A stretch of 64,000 nucleotides of DNA from Oerskovia paurometabola (GTDB lineage Bacteria > Actinomycetota > Actinomycetes > Actinomycetales > Cellulomonadaceae): positions 4,092,001-4,156,000 of the forward strand of contig NZ_JAFBBV010000001.1 in the NCBI RefSeq assembly GCF_016907365.1, read 5' to 3'. The notes under the pieces were generated by a model. That model searched no databases. It was not told the DNA's origin and saw nothing but the letters and a program-made list of their open reading frames with translations. A program made the position numbers and the translations under genes. This document shows positions 50,431 through 59,020 of the stretch, one piece after another. Numbering within the stretch: position 1 is the stretch's first letter; each line of letters starts with the position of its first letter.

Positions 50431-51453
50431 TCAGAACGCCATGGCGCGGTCGACCGCGTCGAGCACCCGGTCGAGGCTCGGCAGATACTCGTGCTCGAGC
50501 TTCGCGACGGGGTACGGCGTGTGGAAGCCGCCGACGCGCAGCACGGGCGACTCGAGCTCGTAGAAGCACTCCTCGGTCACGCGGGCCGCGATCTCGGCGC
50601 CCGAGCCAAGGAACGTCGCGGCCTCGTGCACGACGACGCAGCGCCCGGTCTTGCGCACCGACGCGACGACCGTCGCGGTGTCGAGCGGGGAGATGGCGCG
50701 CAGGTCCACGACCTCGATCGACCGCCCCTCGGCCGCTGCCGCGGCGGCGACCTTGAGCGCGGTCGGCACCGTGGGGCCGTACGCCACGAGCGTGAGGTCC
50801 GTGCCCTCGCGCACCACGACCGCGGAGTTGAGGGTCGAGTCGCCGACGGGAGCGTCGAGCACGACGTCGCCCTTGTCCCAGTAGCGGCCCTTGGGCTCGA
50901 AGAACAGCACGGGGTCCGGGGACGCGATGGCCTCGCGGATCATCGTGTACGCGTCCCGCGGCGTCGACGGCGAGACGACGCGCAGCCCGGGGGTGTGCGC
51001 GAACAGCGCCTCGGGGCTCTCGCTGTGGTGCTCGACCGCGCCGATCCCGCCGCCGAACGGCACCCGGATCACCACGGGCAGGTTCAAGCGACCGCGCGAG
51101 CGGTAGTGCATCTTGGCGAGCTGCGTCGTGATCTGGTCGTAGGCCGGGAAGATGAAGCCGTCGAACTGGATCTCGCACACGGGCCGGTAGCCGCGCAACG
51201 CCAGACCGATCGCGGTCCCGACGATGCCCGACTCGGCGAGCGGCGTGTCGACCACGCGGTCCTCGCCGAAGCTCGCCTGGAGCCCGTCGGTCACGCGGAA
51301 GACGCCGCCGAGCTTGCCGATGTCCTCGCCCATGAGCAGGACCTTGGGGTCGCTCGCGAGCGAGGCGCGCATGCCCTCATTGATGGCCTTGCCCAGCGTG
51401 AGGCGGGCCGTGCCGGTCGCCGTGGCCGGTGCGGTGGTGGTCGGCGCGCTCAT
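50431..51453 (-). CDS. 2-oxoacid dehydrogenase E1 beta subunit
   Basis: 340 residues, transketolase pyrimidine domain (LTLGKAINEGMRASLASDPK, MGEDIGKLGGVFRVTDGL, YDQITTQLAKMHYRS) and C-terminal domain (VEVVDLRAISPLDTATVVAS-like end). Forms the alpha2beta2 E1 with the overlapping upstream gene. ATG at 51453 overlaps the E1alpha stop (ATGA). Confidence 0.93.
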   Translation of the reverse strand: MSAPTTTAPATATGTARLTLGKAINEGMRASLASDPKVLLMGEDIGKLGGVFRVTDGLQASFGEDRVVDTPLAESGIVGTAIGLALRGYRPVCEIQFDGFIFPAYDQITTQLAKMHYRSRGRLNLPVVIRVPFGGGIGAVEHHSESPEALFAHTPGLRVVSPSTPRDAYTMIREAIASPDPVLFFEPKGRYWDKGDVVLDAPVGDSTLNSAVVVREGTDLTLVAYGPTVPTALKVAAAAAAEGRSIEVVDLRAISPLDTATVVASVRKTGRCVVVHEAATFLGSGAEIAARVTEECFYELESPVLRVGGFHTPYPVAKLEHEYLPSLDRVLDAVDRAMAF

Positions 51454-52706
51454 CGTGCTCCTCCGTGCTGGTCGTGCGTCCTCGAGGCTCCCTCGTCCGC
51501 GAAGGACGCCTCGTACTCCTCGAACCACCGGCGCTCGGTCGTGACGACCGCGTGCTCGGTCGCGTACACGTGCTCGAACATCGACTCGGTCGACGGGCGG
51601 CCCAGGCCGCGCACGAACGTCCGCAGGCGCTCCCCGAGCGCGTCGCCCTCGGCCTCGAGGTCTGCGGCCCACTGCTCGTCCCACGCACCCTCGGCCTCCA
51701 GGAGGAGGCGCAGGCGGTCGATCGGGTCCCGACGGCGCCACAGCTCCTCCTGCTCGGAGGTGCGGTAACGGGTGGGGTCGTCCGAGGTCGTGTGCGCGCC
51801 CATGCGGTACGTGTAGGCCTCGATGAACGTGGGGCCGCCGCCCGAGTGCGCGCGCTCGAGCGCCTCGGCCGTCGCGGCGTAGCACGCGAGGACGTCGTTG
51901 CCGTCGACCCGCAGGCTCGGGATGCCGAAGCCGTGGGCCCGCTGGTGGATCGGCACGCGCGACTGCTTGGTCGTGGGCTCGGAGATGGCCCACTGGTTGT
52001 TCTGGCAGAAGAACACGACCGGGGACTCGTTGACCGCGGCGAAGACGAGGGCCTCGCTCACGTCGCCCTGGGACGTCGCGCCGTCGCCGAAGTACGTCAC
52101 GACCGCGGTGTCCTTGGCCGGGTCGCCCGTGCCGACGAGCCCGTCGCGCTGGACGCCCATCGCATAGCCCGTCGCGTGCAGCGTGTGCGAGCCGATCACG
52201 AGCGTGTAGAGGTGGAAGTTGTGCTCCTCCGGGTCCCAGCCGCCGTGGTCGATGCCGCGGAACTGGCGCAGGATGTCGGCGACGTCCACGCCGCGCGTGT
52301 ACGCGACCCCGTGCTCGCGGTAGGACGGGAAGACGTAGTCCTGCGGGGCGAGCGCCCGACCCGAGCCGATCTGCGCGGCCTCCTGGCCGAGCGCCTGGGG
52401 AAAGAGCCCGAGCTCGCCCTGCCGCTGGAGCGACGTCGACTCGTCGTCGAAGCGGCGGGTCAGGACCATGTCGCGGTACAGGCCGCGCAGGGCGTCGGCG
52501 TCCAGGTGGGCGACGCGCTCGCGGTAGGCCGCGTTCTCCGGGGTCTCGACCCGCACACCGGTCGGGGTCAGGAGCTGGAGCAGGTCCGCGTCGACGGGGA
52601 GGGTCGCCCCGGTGTCCGTCGTTCCGGAGTCCGTCGAGGCCGCCAGGGGACCGCCGGCAGGCTCGGCTGCGAGGTCGGCCGCAGGGGCCGTGTGCTGCTG
52701 GTTCAC
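51450..52706 (-). CDS. 2-oxoacid dehydrogenase E1 alpha subunit
   Basis: 418 residues. ThDP-binding motif YFGDGATSQGDVSEALVFAA continuing VNE then VVFFCQNNQWAISEP, and the regulatory-loop region YRMGAHTTSDDPTRYR. The N-terminal 45 residues are Ala/Thr-rich. Decarboxylates a 2-oxoacid (pyruvate or branched-chain) and hands the acyl group to E2. GTG at 52706 behind AAGGAG. First gene of the operon; the operator array lies about 75-120 bases upstream. Confidence 0.93.
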   Translation of the reverse strand: MNQQHTAPAADLAAEPAGGPLAASTDSGTTDTGATLPVDADLLQLLTPTGVRVETPENAAYRERVAHLDADALRGLYRDMVLTRRFDDESTSLQRQGELGLFPQALGQEAAQIGSGRALAPQDYVFPSYREHGVAYTRGVDVADILRQFRGIDHGGWDPEEHNFHLYTLVIGSHTLHATGYAMGVQRDGLVGTGDPAKDTAVVTYFGDGATSQGDVSEALVFAAVNESPVVFFCQNNQWAISEPTTKQSRVPIHQRAHGFGIPSLRVDGNDVLACYAATAEALERAHSGGGPTFIEAYTYRMGAHTTSDDPTRYRTSEQEELWRRRDPIDRLRLLLEAEGAWDEQWAADLEAEGDALGERLRTFVRGLGRPSTESMFEHVYATEHAVVTTERRWFEEYEASFADEGASRTHDQHGGAR

Positions 52707-53035
52707 GCGTTCTCCTTCGGTGCGGCCCGAGGCGTGAGCCCGGGTCGCTCGGGGGCGGTCCTCGGCCGTTCCCGACCGAACCTACGACACCGTAGCTTAC
52801 GCAAGCGTAGGCTACGAGCGGGTAGCCTCCTGCGCCATTGGAGGACAAACCTTCCCCGGTCGTCTTTGGAGGTTCCCTCCAACTGCACGTCCACGTCTCG
52901 CCACGAACCAGGGCGTCGCGGACGGATCCGTTGGCGCAACCCCTCAGAACAGGCGAGCCCCGCAGCACGACGGCCACCGCAAGCACCGCCCGCACCGCGC
53001 GTCCGCACGACGGGACTCGGGGGTCAGCCCTGCGG
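52707..53035. other. 329-base non-coding region with operators
   Basis: No credible gene. Contains the inverted-repeat array at 52782-52827 and a short perfect hairpin TTGGAGG-TTC-CCTCCAA at 52866-52882. The rest shows no clear structure. It separates the dehydrogenase operon from the upstream small membrane-protein gene. Confidence 0.6.
52782..52827. promoter_or_regulatory. Operator array with repeated CTACG/CGTAG half-sites
   Basis: Central inverted repeat 52791-52816: arms CGTAGCTTACGC and GCGTAGGCTACG around AA, one mismatch per arm. Two more overlap it: CTACG-n4-CGTAG at 52782-52795 and GGCTAC-n6-GTAGCC at 52810-52827. A nested set like this points to a repressor bound as more than one dimer (TetR or Lrp type, unknown). 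Confidence 0.65.
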
Positions 53036-53305
53036 CTACGGACCGGTGTACCCCGCCCGCGCACGGAGGGCGTCCCGCTCCCGGACGACCGGCCACGTCG
53101 AGAACGCGAACACCAGGAACATCACGACGTTCAGCAGCGGCACGATCCCCACCAGGACCCACCAGCCCGAGTAGCCGGCCTTGCGGATGATCTGGATGTA
53201 GGCGATCAGGAAGATGATCGCGACGGCCGCCCAGACGATCAGCGCCGCCGTGCCGAAGAGCCAGCCGTAGTCGTCCTGGAGCTGGTCGTACGAGGGAGTG
53301 TCCAT
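53036..53305 (-). CDS. Small two-helix membrane protein
   Basis: 89 residues with two membrane helices (LFGTAALIVWAAVAIIFLIA and VLVGIVPLLNVVMFLVFAFS) joined by IIRKAGYSGWWVLVG. The KAGxxGWW..IPixN pattern resembles DUF5684/DUF805-like small membrane proteins. Charged C-terminus. ATG at 53305 with GGGAGAAG nearby. Function unknown. Confidence 0.75.
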   Translation of the reverse strand: MDTPSYDQLQDDYGWLFGTAALIVWAAVAIIFLIAYIQIIRKAGYSGWWVLVGIVPLLNVVMFLVFAFSTWPVVRERDALRARAGYTGP

Positions 53306-53355
53306 ACCGGGAGTCTTCTCCCAGGGGCCCGCTCCGGCAACAGGTACCGGTGCCG

Positions 53356-54453
53356 CTACCGCCAGCGTGCCGCGACCCTCAGGAACGCCTCGGTCGCCTC
53401 CTCCTCACCCACGCTCACCCGGATGCCCTCGCCCGCGAACGGGCGCACCAGGAGACCTGCCGCTGAAGCGCCCGCGGCGAGCTCCGCCGTCGGGCCGCCG
53501 AGCGGGAACCACACGAAGTTCGCCTGCGTCTCCGGCAGGTCCCAGCCCTGGTCCCGCAGCCCCTCGACCAGGCGCTCGCGCCGCGCGACCAGGTGCTCGA
53601 CGCGCTCCAGCAGCTCGCCCTTGACCGACAAGGCCGCGAGCGCCGCGCGCTGCGCGACGTGCGAGACGCCGAACGGCGTCGAGACCGCGCGGACGCCCGC
53701 CGCGAGCGCGGGCTCGGCGACCGCGTATCCGACCCGCAGCCCCGCCAGCCCGTAGGCCTTGGACAGCGTGCGCAGCAGGACCACGTTGGGGTGCGCCGCG
53801 AGGACCGCGAGGCCGTCGGGCGCCTGCGGGTCGCGCACGAACTCCAGGTAGGCCTCGTCGAGGACCACCAGGACGTCGGTCGGGACCGCCGCGAGGAACG
53901 CGTCGAGCTCGCCCGCGTGCACCACGGGGCCCGTCGGGTTGTTGGGCGTGCAGACCAGGACGACGCGCGTGCGGTCGCTGATCGCCGCGGCCATCGCGGG
54001 CAGGTCGAGGCGACCGTCCCGGGTCACCGGGACGCGCACCGACGTGCCGCCCGCGACCGCGACCGCGATCGGGTACGCCTCGAACGAGCGCCACGGGTAG
54101 ACGACCTCGTCCCCCGCGTCCACGACGGCCGACAGGATGTGCGCGAGCACGGCCACCGAGCCGTTGCCCACGACGACCTGCGCCGCGTCCACGCCCAGGT
54201 CGGTCGCGAGCGCCTCGGTCAGGTCCGTCGCATACATGTCCGGGTAGCGGTTGGTGTCCGCGGCCGCGTCGACGATGGCCGCGACGACCGCGGCGGGCGG
54301 CGGGTACGGGTTCTCGTTGGACGACAGCTTGAACGCGCTCGACCCGGGAGCGAGGCGCGCGCCCGGCACGTAGGCGGGCAGCGCGGCGACGGCGGGACGG
54401 AGGGGGACGCCTGCGGCGGGGGGCGTGGGGACGGAGGGCGCGGGGCTGGTCAC
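53356..54453 (-). CDS. Class I aminotransferase, histidinol-phosphate/aromatic type
   Basis: 365 residues. PLP lysine in RTLSKAYGLAGLRVGYAVAE, with KLSSNENPYPPP at the N-terminus, GNGSVAVLAHIL, TPNNPTGPVV and LVVLDEAYLEF in order, all standard for HisC/Pat (fold type I). In actinobacteria this type also serves phenylalanine/aromatic amino-acid transamination; there are no other histidine genes here, so the specific role is open. GTG at 54453. Confidence 0.9.
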   Translation of the reverse strand: MTSPAPSVPTPPAAGVPLRPAVAALPAYVPGARLAPGSSAFKLSSNENPYPPPAAVVAAIVDAAADTNRYPDMYATDLTEALATDLGVDAAQVVVGNGSVAVLAHILSAVVDAGDEVVYPWRSFEAYPIAVAVAGGTSVRVPVTRDGRLDLPAMAAAISDRTRVVLVCTPNNPTGPVVHAGELDAFLAAVPTDVLVVLDEAYLEFVRDPQAPDGLAVLAAHPNVVLLRTLSKAYGLAGLRVGYAVAEPALAAGVRAVSTPFGVSHVAQRAALAALSVKGELLERVEHLVARRERLVEGLRDQGWDLPETQANFVWFPLGGPTAELAAGASAAGLLVRPFAGEGIRVSVGEEEATEAFLRVAARWR

Positions 54454-54580
54454 GCCACCAGGATGCCACCGTCCCTCGCCGCCCGACGGCGTCGCTCACG
54501 TCGTGGGCCGGGTGCGCGCTTCGCACGGAGACCGCGTGTGTGGATGCCGACCCACGCCAGCCGATGGCAGGATGACACGC

Positions 54581-54970
54581 ATGAGCTTCGTCATCCGCGT
54601 CATCGTCACCGGCATCGCGATCTGGCTCACGAGCCTGTTCATCGACGACCACTTCTCGATCGTCGGCTCCGACACCGTCGGCGGCCAGATCGTGATCGTC
54701 CTGGCCGTGGCCCTCATCTACTCGCTGGTCAACGCGATCATCAAGCCGATCGTGGCGATCATCTCGATCCCGCTCTACATCCTCACCCTGGGACTGTTCA
54801 CGCTCGTCGTGAACGCCCTCATGCTGATGCTCACGGCGTGGATCACCGAGCAGACGGACTGGGGCATCCGGATCGAGGGTGGGTTCTGGTGGGCGCTGCT
54901 GGCCGCGCTCATCATCGGCGTCCTGAACTTCGCGATCTCCGCGGTGGTCGCACCCAAGTCGCGGGTCTGA
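54581..54970 (+). CDS. Phage holin-like family protein (DUF360 type)
   Basis: 129 residues with four membrane helices: FVIRVIVTGIAIWLTSLFI, VIVLAVALIYSLVNAIIKPI, ISIPLYILTLGLFTLVVNAL, FWWALLAALIIGVLNFAISA. The NAIIKPI...PLYILTLGLFTLVVNAL pattern is the bacterial phage_holin_4_2 family, which is chromosomal and not tied to phage. ATG 54581 is used; 54572 is also in frame. Confidence 0.85.
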   Translation: MSFVIRVIVTGIAIWLTSLFIDDHFSIVGSDTVGGQIVIVLAVALIYSLVNAIIKPIVAIISIPLYILTLGLFTLVVNALMLMLTAWITEQTDWGIRIEGGFWWALLAALIIGVLNFAISAVVAPKSRV

Positions 54971-55003
54971 CCCGGAGCGGTCACGACCCCGGCCGAGGAG
55001 ACC

Positions 55004-55504
55004 ATGAGCCTCTGGAGCAGCACGACGGCCGGACTCGTCGTCCTGCCCGACGGGCGCCGCCTCCGCGGCCGCGGCCTGGCCGCCGGACCTCCCGACGCCA
55101 CCGAGCTCCCTGAGCTCGGGCTCTACCTCACGGCACGACCGCACGCGGAGGCCTGGGAGTCCCGGTGGGTCTCCTGGCCCGACTTCGGCCTGCCCCGTTG
55201 GACGCCGGACGCGGTCGAGGCGCTCCGCGACGTGTACGAGCGCTCGTCCGCGCAACGCGTGGAGATCGCGTGCGACGGCGGCACGGGGCGCACGGGCACC
55301 GCGATCGCGCTCCTCGCACGGTGGGCCGGGGTGCCCGCCGACCGTGCCGTGGCGTGGGTGCGCGACAGCTACCGTCCGCGAGCGGTCGAGACGGCGGCGC
55401 AGGAGCGTCTCGTCGCCGACCTCGACCTCGACCTGGACCCCGCTCGCTCCCCCCGGGGTCATGGCGGCGCGACCGGCAGCGGGTCGAGCGCCCCACGGAA
55501 GTAG
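55004..55504 (+). CDS. Protein-tyrosine phosphatase-like enzyme
   Basis: 166 residues. WPD loop at 58-60 (SWPDFGLP) and P-loop CDGGTGRTGTA (Cys90, Arg96; CX5R-T), the two catalytic elements of a protein-tyrosine/dual-specificity phosphatase. GAGGAG before the ATG. The C-terminus is Asp/Leu-rich then basic. Its last 46 bases overlap the end of the convergent hydrolase gene. Confidence 0.85.
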   Translation: MSLWSSTTAGLVVLPDGRRLRGRGLAAGPPDATELPELGLYLTARPHAEAWESRWVSWPDFGLPRWTPDAVEALRDVYERSSAQRVEIACDGGTGRTGTAIALLARWAGVPADRAVAWVRDSYRPRAVETAAQERLVADLDLDLDPARSPRGHGGATGSGSSAPRK

Positions 55505-56961
55505 CGCGCCTCGACGCGGTCACCCGAGACGGCCTTCTCGAGCGCGTCGAGGTTGTCCATGAGGCCTGGGTGGCCGATCTCCCGGGCCCGGGTCAGGACG
55601 TCGACGTGGTGCGGCACGCCGTGCGGGATGCCGTCCTGCCTCCTGGGCGCGCCCGGGGCGTCGAGGTCCGCGCGGACCGTGACCTGGTGCGGACCGACCG
55701 GGTTGTCGGCGCCGTCGAGCTGCGAGACCACCTCCTGCTCGTTCTCGACGTGCGTGGCGCGGACGCCTGAGGGCAAGGCCGCCAGCCCGACCGGCGCCCC
55801 GGCGGTCAGGACCTGACGGACGTCGTAGCGGGGCACGGCCCCTGCCGAGCCCGCAGCCCCCCTCGCACCGGTCGCCGCCGCCGCGACGGCCATCGCGACC
55901 ATGCCGCCCTGCGAGTGGCCCACCAGGACGACCTCCTCCCCCTCGGGGATCTCGGCCTGGCGCATCGCGTCGAGGACGTGCGCGGTGCTGTCGGCGGGCT
56001 CCCCCTGCACCAGGTCGAAGTTCGACGTCATGCTGAACGGTGTCGTCAGCCTGCCGAGCTGCGTCCCGGGAACCGTCACCACCCACGTCGCCCGCTGGTC
56101 GTCGCCGACGTACTTCTCGACCGAGACGACCGAGTCCGGGAGGTCGTTGCCCTTGCCGTAGACCACGTCGATCCCGGACAGGAGATCCTCCGCGCTGCGC
56201 GCGGCGGGCTTGCTGAAGCCGTCGGGCAGGGTGTCGTCCGTCAGCTCGGTCGTGACGACCTCCGCGGCGAAGTTCCGCCGGTAGGCGTCGGACACACCAC
56301 GCAGCATGCCCGCGGCCTCTCCCACGTCCGAGCGCCCCTCGAGGTCCGGCACAGGACTCAGGACCGTGAGGACGGCGCCCAGGTCACGGACGGCCTCGTC
56401 GTGATACGCCCCGGAGCCGCTGACGAACCGGTCCCAGCGGACGCCGCGCCCAGCGGCCGCCCACACCGCGACGTCCGCGAGCCCTGCTCCCACCGTCAGC
56501 CCGACCCCGGTCCCGGGGATGCCCGCGAGCCACGAGAGGAAGCGCTCCGCGCCCGACTCGCCCTCCTCGTAGATCCCGGCGGCCTTCCGGAGCCGGTCGA
56601 ACAGCCCCAGGAGCACCCCCTGCGCCCGGAGCAGCGCGTCGGTGTAGGCCACGGTCTCGTCGAGCAGCGCGGAGCGGGCGGCGACGACCTCGGGCGGGAC
56701 GGGCACCCACGCCGACGAGGTCCCCGTACCGAGCGTGCTGTAGCACGCCGCGATCCCGCCGACCCACCGCACCGACGACGACGGCCCGTCCACGAGACCG
56801 CTGACGAGCCCGTACGCGCGCCGGCTCTCGTCGGCGGCGGCCTCGACGTGCAGCGCCGCCTCGAGGACGGTGGCGGCGGCCTCGACCAGGTGGGCCGTCT
56901 CGACCCGGGTCACTCCTCCGGAGACGACGATGCCCGCGGTCGGGTCCGGCGGCCTGCTCAT
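55459..56961 (-). CDS. Alpha/beta hydrolase with helical N-terminal domain, WXG100-linked
   Basis: 500 residues. The first 130 residues are helical with a heptad-like pattern (ETAHLVEAAATVLEAALHVE); a hydrophobic stretch lies at 147-171; the hydrolase fold carries the nucleophile Ser350 in VVLVGHSQGGMVAMAVAAAA, probable acid after VENEQEVVSQLDGADN, and a His in GIPHGVPHHVD. Such helical-plus-hydrolase proteins often travel with WXG100 proteins in actinobacterial type VII-linked loci. ATG overlaps the stop of the small upstream gene, and the 3' end overlaps the phosphatase gene. Confidence 0.75.
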   Translation of the reverse strand: MSRPPDPTAGIVVSGGVTRVETAHLVEAAATVLEAALHVEAAADESRRAYGLVSGLVDGPSSSVRWVGGIAACYSTLGTGTSSAWVPVPPEVVAARSALLDETVAYTDALLRAQGVLLGLFDRLRKAAGIYEEGESGAERFLSWLAGIPGTGVGLTVGAGLADVAVWAAAGRGVRWDRFVSGSGAYHDEAVRDLGAVLTVLSPVPDLEGRSDVGEAAGMLRGVSDAYRRNFAAEVVTTELTDDTLPDGFSKPAARSAEDLLSGIDVVYGKGNDLPDSVVSVEKYVGDDQRATWVVTVPGTQLGRLTTPFSMTSNFDLVQGEPADSTAHVLDAMRQAEIPEGEEVVLVGHSQGGMVAMAVAAAATGARGAAGSAGAVPRYDVRQVLTAGAPVGLAALPSGVRATHVENEQEVVSQLDGADNPVGPHQVTVRADLDAPGAPRRQDGIPHGVPHHVDVLTRAREIGHPGLMDNLDALEKAVSGDRVEARYFRGALDPLPVAPP

Positions 56962-57257
56962 CGCAGGCTCGCCTCGGCGTTGGCTGCCTCGAGCGTCCTG
57001 ACGTAGCGCGCGGCAGCCCCCACGGCCCGGTCGGCGGCGAGGTCCGTCCGGTACAGCTCGTGGACCGCGTCGACGACGAGGTCTCGGTACCCGTCCGAAG
57101 CCGGCCCTTCCCACGCGGTGCCCGCGGTCCGGCTGACGATCGCGATCGCCTCCGCGGCGAGGTCGGCGGCGCGGCGCAGCTCGGGTCGTGGATCGACCAC
57201 GTCGAGGGCGGGTGACCCGCCCGACACGGCGCCGGCGAGGGCGAAGGAGGTCGACAT
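56958..57257 (-). CDS. WXG100-like small helical protein
   Basis: 99 residues, helical, with TAGTAWEGPASDGYRDLVVD in the centre: a W-x-G motif (W-E-G) between two predicted helices, as in WXG100/ESX proteins. No signal peptide. GGAGG is close before ATG 57257. Stop overlaps the start of the hydrolase (ATGA), which has its own helical N-terminus. A pair of this kind suggests a type VII secretion cargo; no ESX machinery is in the window. Confidence 0.6.
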   Translation of the reverse strand: MSTSFALAGAVSGGSPALDVVDPRPELRRAADLAAEAIAIVSRTAGTAWEGPASDGYRDLVVDAVHELYRTDLAADRAVGAAARYVRTLEAANAEASLR

Positions 57258-57471
57258 GCGCACGACCGTAGGGAAGGTCCGCGAGGTCCCGCCCGGCCCG
57301 CGCGCGCGGCTGTGGGCAGTCGTCCGCGGGCCGTGCCTGTGCACGGCCAGGACTCCTGCGCCGCGCAGGTGCCGGAGACGAGCCGGGCCGCCCGACTCCC
57401 GACCCCTCCGAGCGACGCGACGACCGCGAGACGCCCGCTCCGCCGTCGGGCGCCCGTGGGAGAATGGCGCC

Positions 57472-58944
57472 ATGCCTACGGACTCCGCCGACTCCGCCGC
57501 GCCTGTGACCACCACCCAGCGCGCCACGCTCGCCGACATCACCCCGCCCATCGCCCTGGGGCCGCTCGACGGGCGCTACCGCGGCGCCGTCGCGCCCCTC
57601 GTCGACCACCTGAGCGAGGCCGCGCTCAACCGCGAGCGCCTCCACGTCGAGGTCGAGTGGCTCATCCGCCTCACCGAGGGCCCCGTGGTCCCGGGCGCGC
57701 CCACGCTGAGCGACGCCGAGAAGGCGTACCTGCGCGCGATCGTCACCGACTTCGACGCCGCGGGCATCGCCGAGCTGGGCGAGATCGAGCGCGTCACGGT
57801 GCACGACGTCAAGGCGATCGAGTACTACATCAAGCGTCGCCTCGAGGCGGCGCCGGGCGTGCTGGGCGAGGGCACGGTCCTGCCGTCGGCGGGCGAGCTG
57901 GTGCACTTCGCGTGCACGAGCGAGGACATCAACAACCTGTCGTACGCGCTCATGGTGCAGGGTGCGGTGCGCGACGTGTGGCTGCCCGCCGCGACGGCCC
58001 TCGCGGACCAGCTCGCCGAGATGGCCCGCGAGCACGCGGCCGTCCCGCTGCTGAGCCGCACCCACGGCCAGCCCGCGACGCCGTCGACGCTCGGCAAGGA
58101 GCTTGCCGTGCTCGCGCACCGCCTGCGCCGCCAGCTGCGCCGCATCGAGGGCGCCGAGTACCTCGGCAAGCTCAACGGCGCGACGGGCACCTACGGGGCG
58201 CACACGGTCGCGGTCCCCGGCGTCGACTGGCCCGCGGTCTCGAGGTCCTTCGTCGAGAGCCTCGGCCTCACGTGGAACCCGCTGACGACGCAGATCGAGT
58301 CGCACGACTGGCAGGCCGAGCTCTACAGCGACATGGCCCGCTTCAACCGCATCCTCCACAACCTCAGCACCGACGTGTGGACGTACATCTCGCTGGGCTT
58401 CTTCAAGCAGATCCCGGTGCCGGGCGCGACGGGGTCCTCGACCATGCCGCACAAGGTCAACCCGATCCGCTTCGAGAACGCCGAGGCGAACCTCGAGATC
58501 TCCTGCGCGCTGCTCGACACGCTCGCCTCGACGCTCGTGACCTCGCGCCTGCAGCGCGACCTCACGGACTCGACGACGCAGCGCAACATCGGCCCGGCGT
58601 TCGGCCACTCGCTGCTCGCGGTGGACAACGTCTCGCGCGGCCTGCGCGCCCTCGCGGTCAACGCGGACCTGCTCGCCGCGGACCTCGACGCCAACTGGGA
58701 GGTGCTCGGCGAGCCCATCCAGTCGGCCATGCGTGCGGCGTCGGTCGCGGGCGTGCCCGGCATGGAGAACCCGTACGAGCGCCTCAAGGACCTCACGCGC
58801 GGGCACCGCCTGACGGGCGAGGAGATGCGGGAGTTCGTCCAGGGCCTCGGCCTGCCCGACGACGTCACGCGCCGCCTCACCGACCTCACCCCGGGCACGT
58901 ACACGGGCATCGCGGAGCAGCTGGTGGGCGACTACCTGGACTGA
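57472..58944 (+). CDS. purB: Adenylosuccinate lyase
   Basis: 490 residues of the fumarase/aspartase superfamily. Signature GSSTMPHKVNPIRFENAEAN, conserved FACTSEDINNLSYALM and RTHGQPATPSTLGKELAVLA. Cleaves SAICAR and adenylosuccinate in purine synthesis. Longer than 450-residue homologues because of an N-terminal extension; this longer form is common to the gammaproteobacterial/actinobacterial type. ATG at 57472. A 29-bp-arm palindrome follows the stop. Confidence 0.95.
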   Translation: MPTDSADSAAPVTTTQRATLADITPPIALGPLDGRYRGAVAPLVDHLSEAALNRERLHVEVEWLIRLTEGPVVPGAPTLSDAEKAYLRAIVTDFDAAGIAELGEIERVTVHDVKAIEYYIKRRLEAAPGVLGEGTVLPSAGELVHFACTSEDINNLSYALMVQGAVRDVWLPAATALADQLAEMAREHAAVPLLSRTHGQPATPSTLGKELAVLAHRLRRQLRRIEGAEYLGKLNGATGTYGAHTVAVPGVDWPAVSRSFVESLGLTWNPLTTQIESHDWQAELYSDMARFNRILHNLSTDVWTYISLGFFKQIPVPGATGSSTMPHKVNPIRFENAEANLEISCALLDTLASTLVTSRLQRDLTDSTTQRNIGPAFGHSLLAVDNVSRGLRALAVNADLLAADLDANWEVLGEPIQSAMRAASVAGVPGMENPYERLKDLTRGHRLTGEEMREFVQGLGLPDDVTRRLTDLTPGTYTGIAEQLVGDYLD

Positions 58945-58958
58945 GCCTCGGCTCGTTC

Positions 58959-59020
58959 GCCGAGAAGTGAGTAGATGCCCCTGATCCCGCCGGATCAGGG
59001 GCATCTACTCACTTCTCGGC
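58959..59020. repeat. Long palindrome, type B copy 1
   Basis: 29-bp perfect arms (58959-58987 and 58992-59020), loop CGCC; outer edge GCCGAGAAGTGAG. The copy at 60510-60569 has the same layout and most of the same bases. The stop codon of the minus-strand membrane protein (...GCC GAG AAG TGA) lies in the right arm. Confidence 0.88.

Noticed and set aside
52838-53755. A 305-residue plus-strand frame over the operator region, small membrane protein and aminotransferase
   Set aside because: Composition is shadow-like and it runs antisense to two clear genes; no ribosome site.
54581-54970. Holin-like protein as evidence of a prophage
   Set aside because: The phage_holin_4_2 family is common in bacterial chromosomes and no other phage gene is nearby.
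55459-59004. An 1,181-residue minus-strand frame extending the hydrolase across purB
   Set aside because: Residues beyond the ATG at 56961 are antisense to the well-supported purB gene, and the WXG-like gene stop overlaps the true start.
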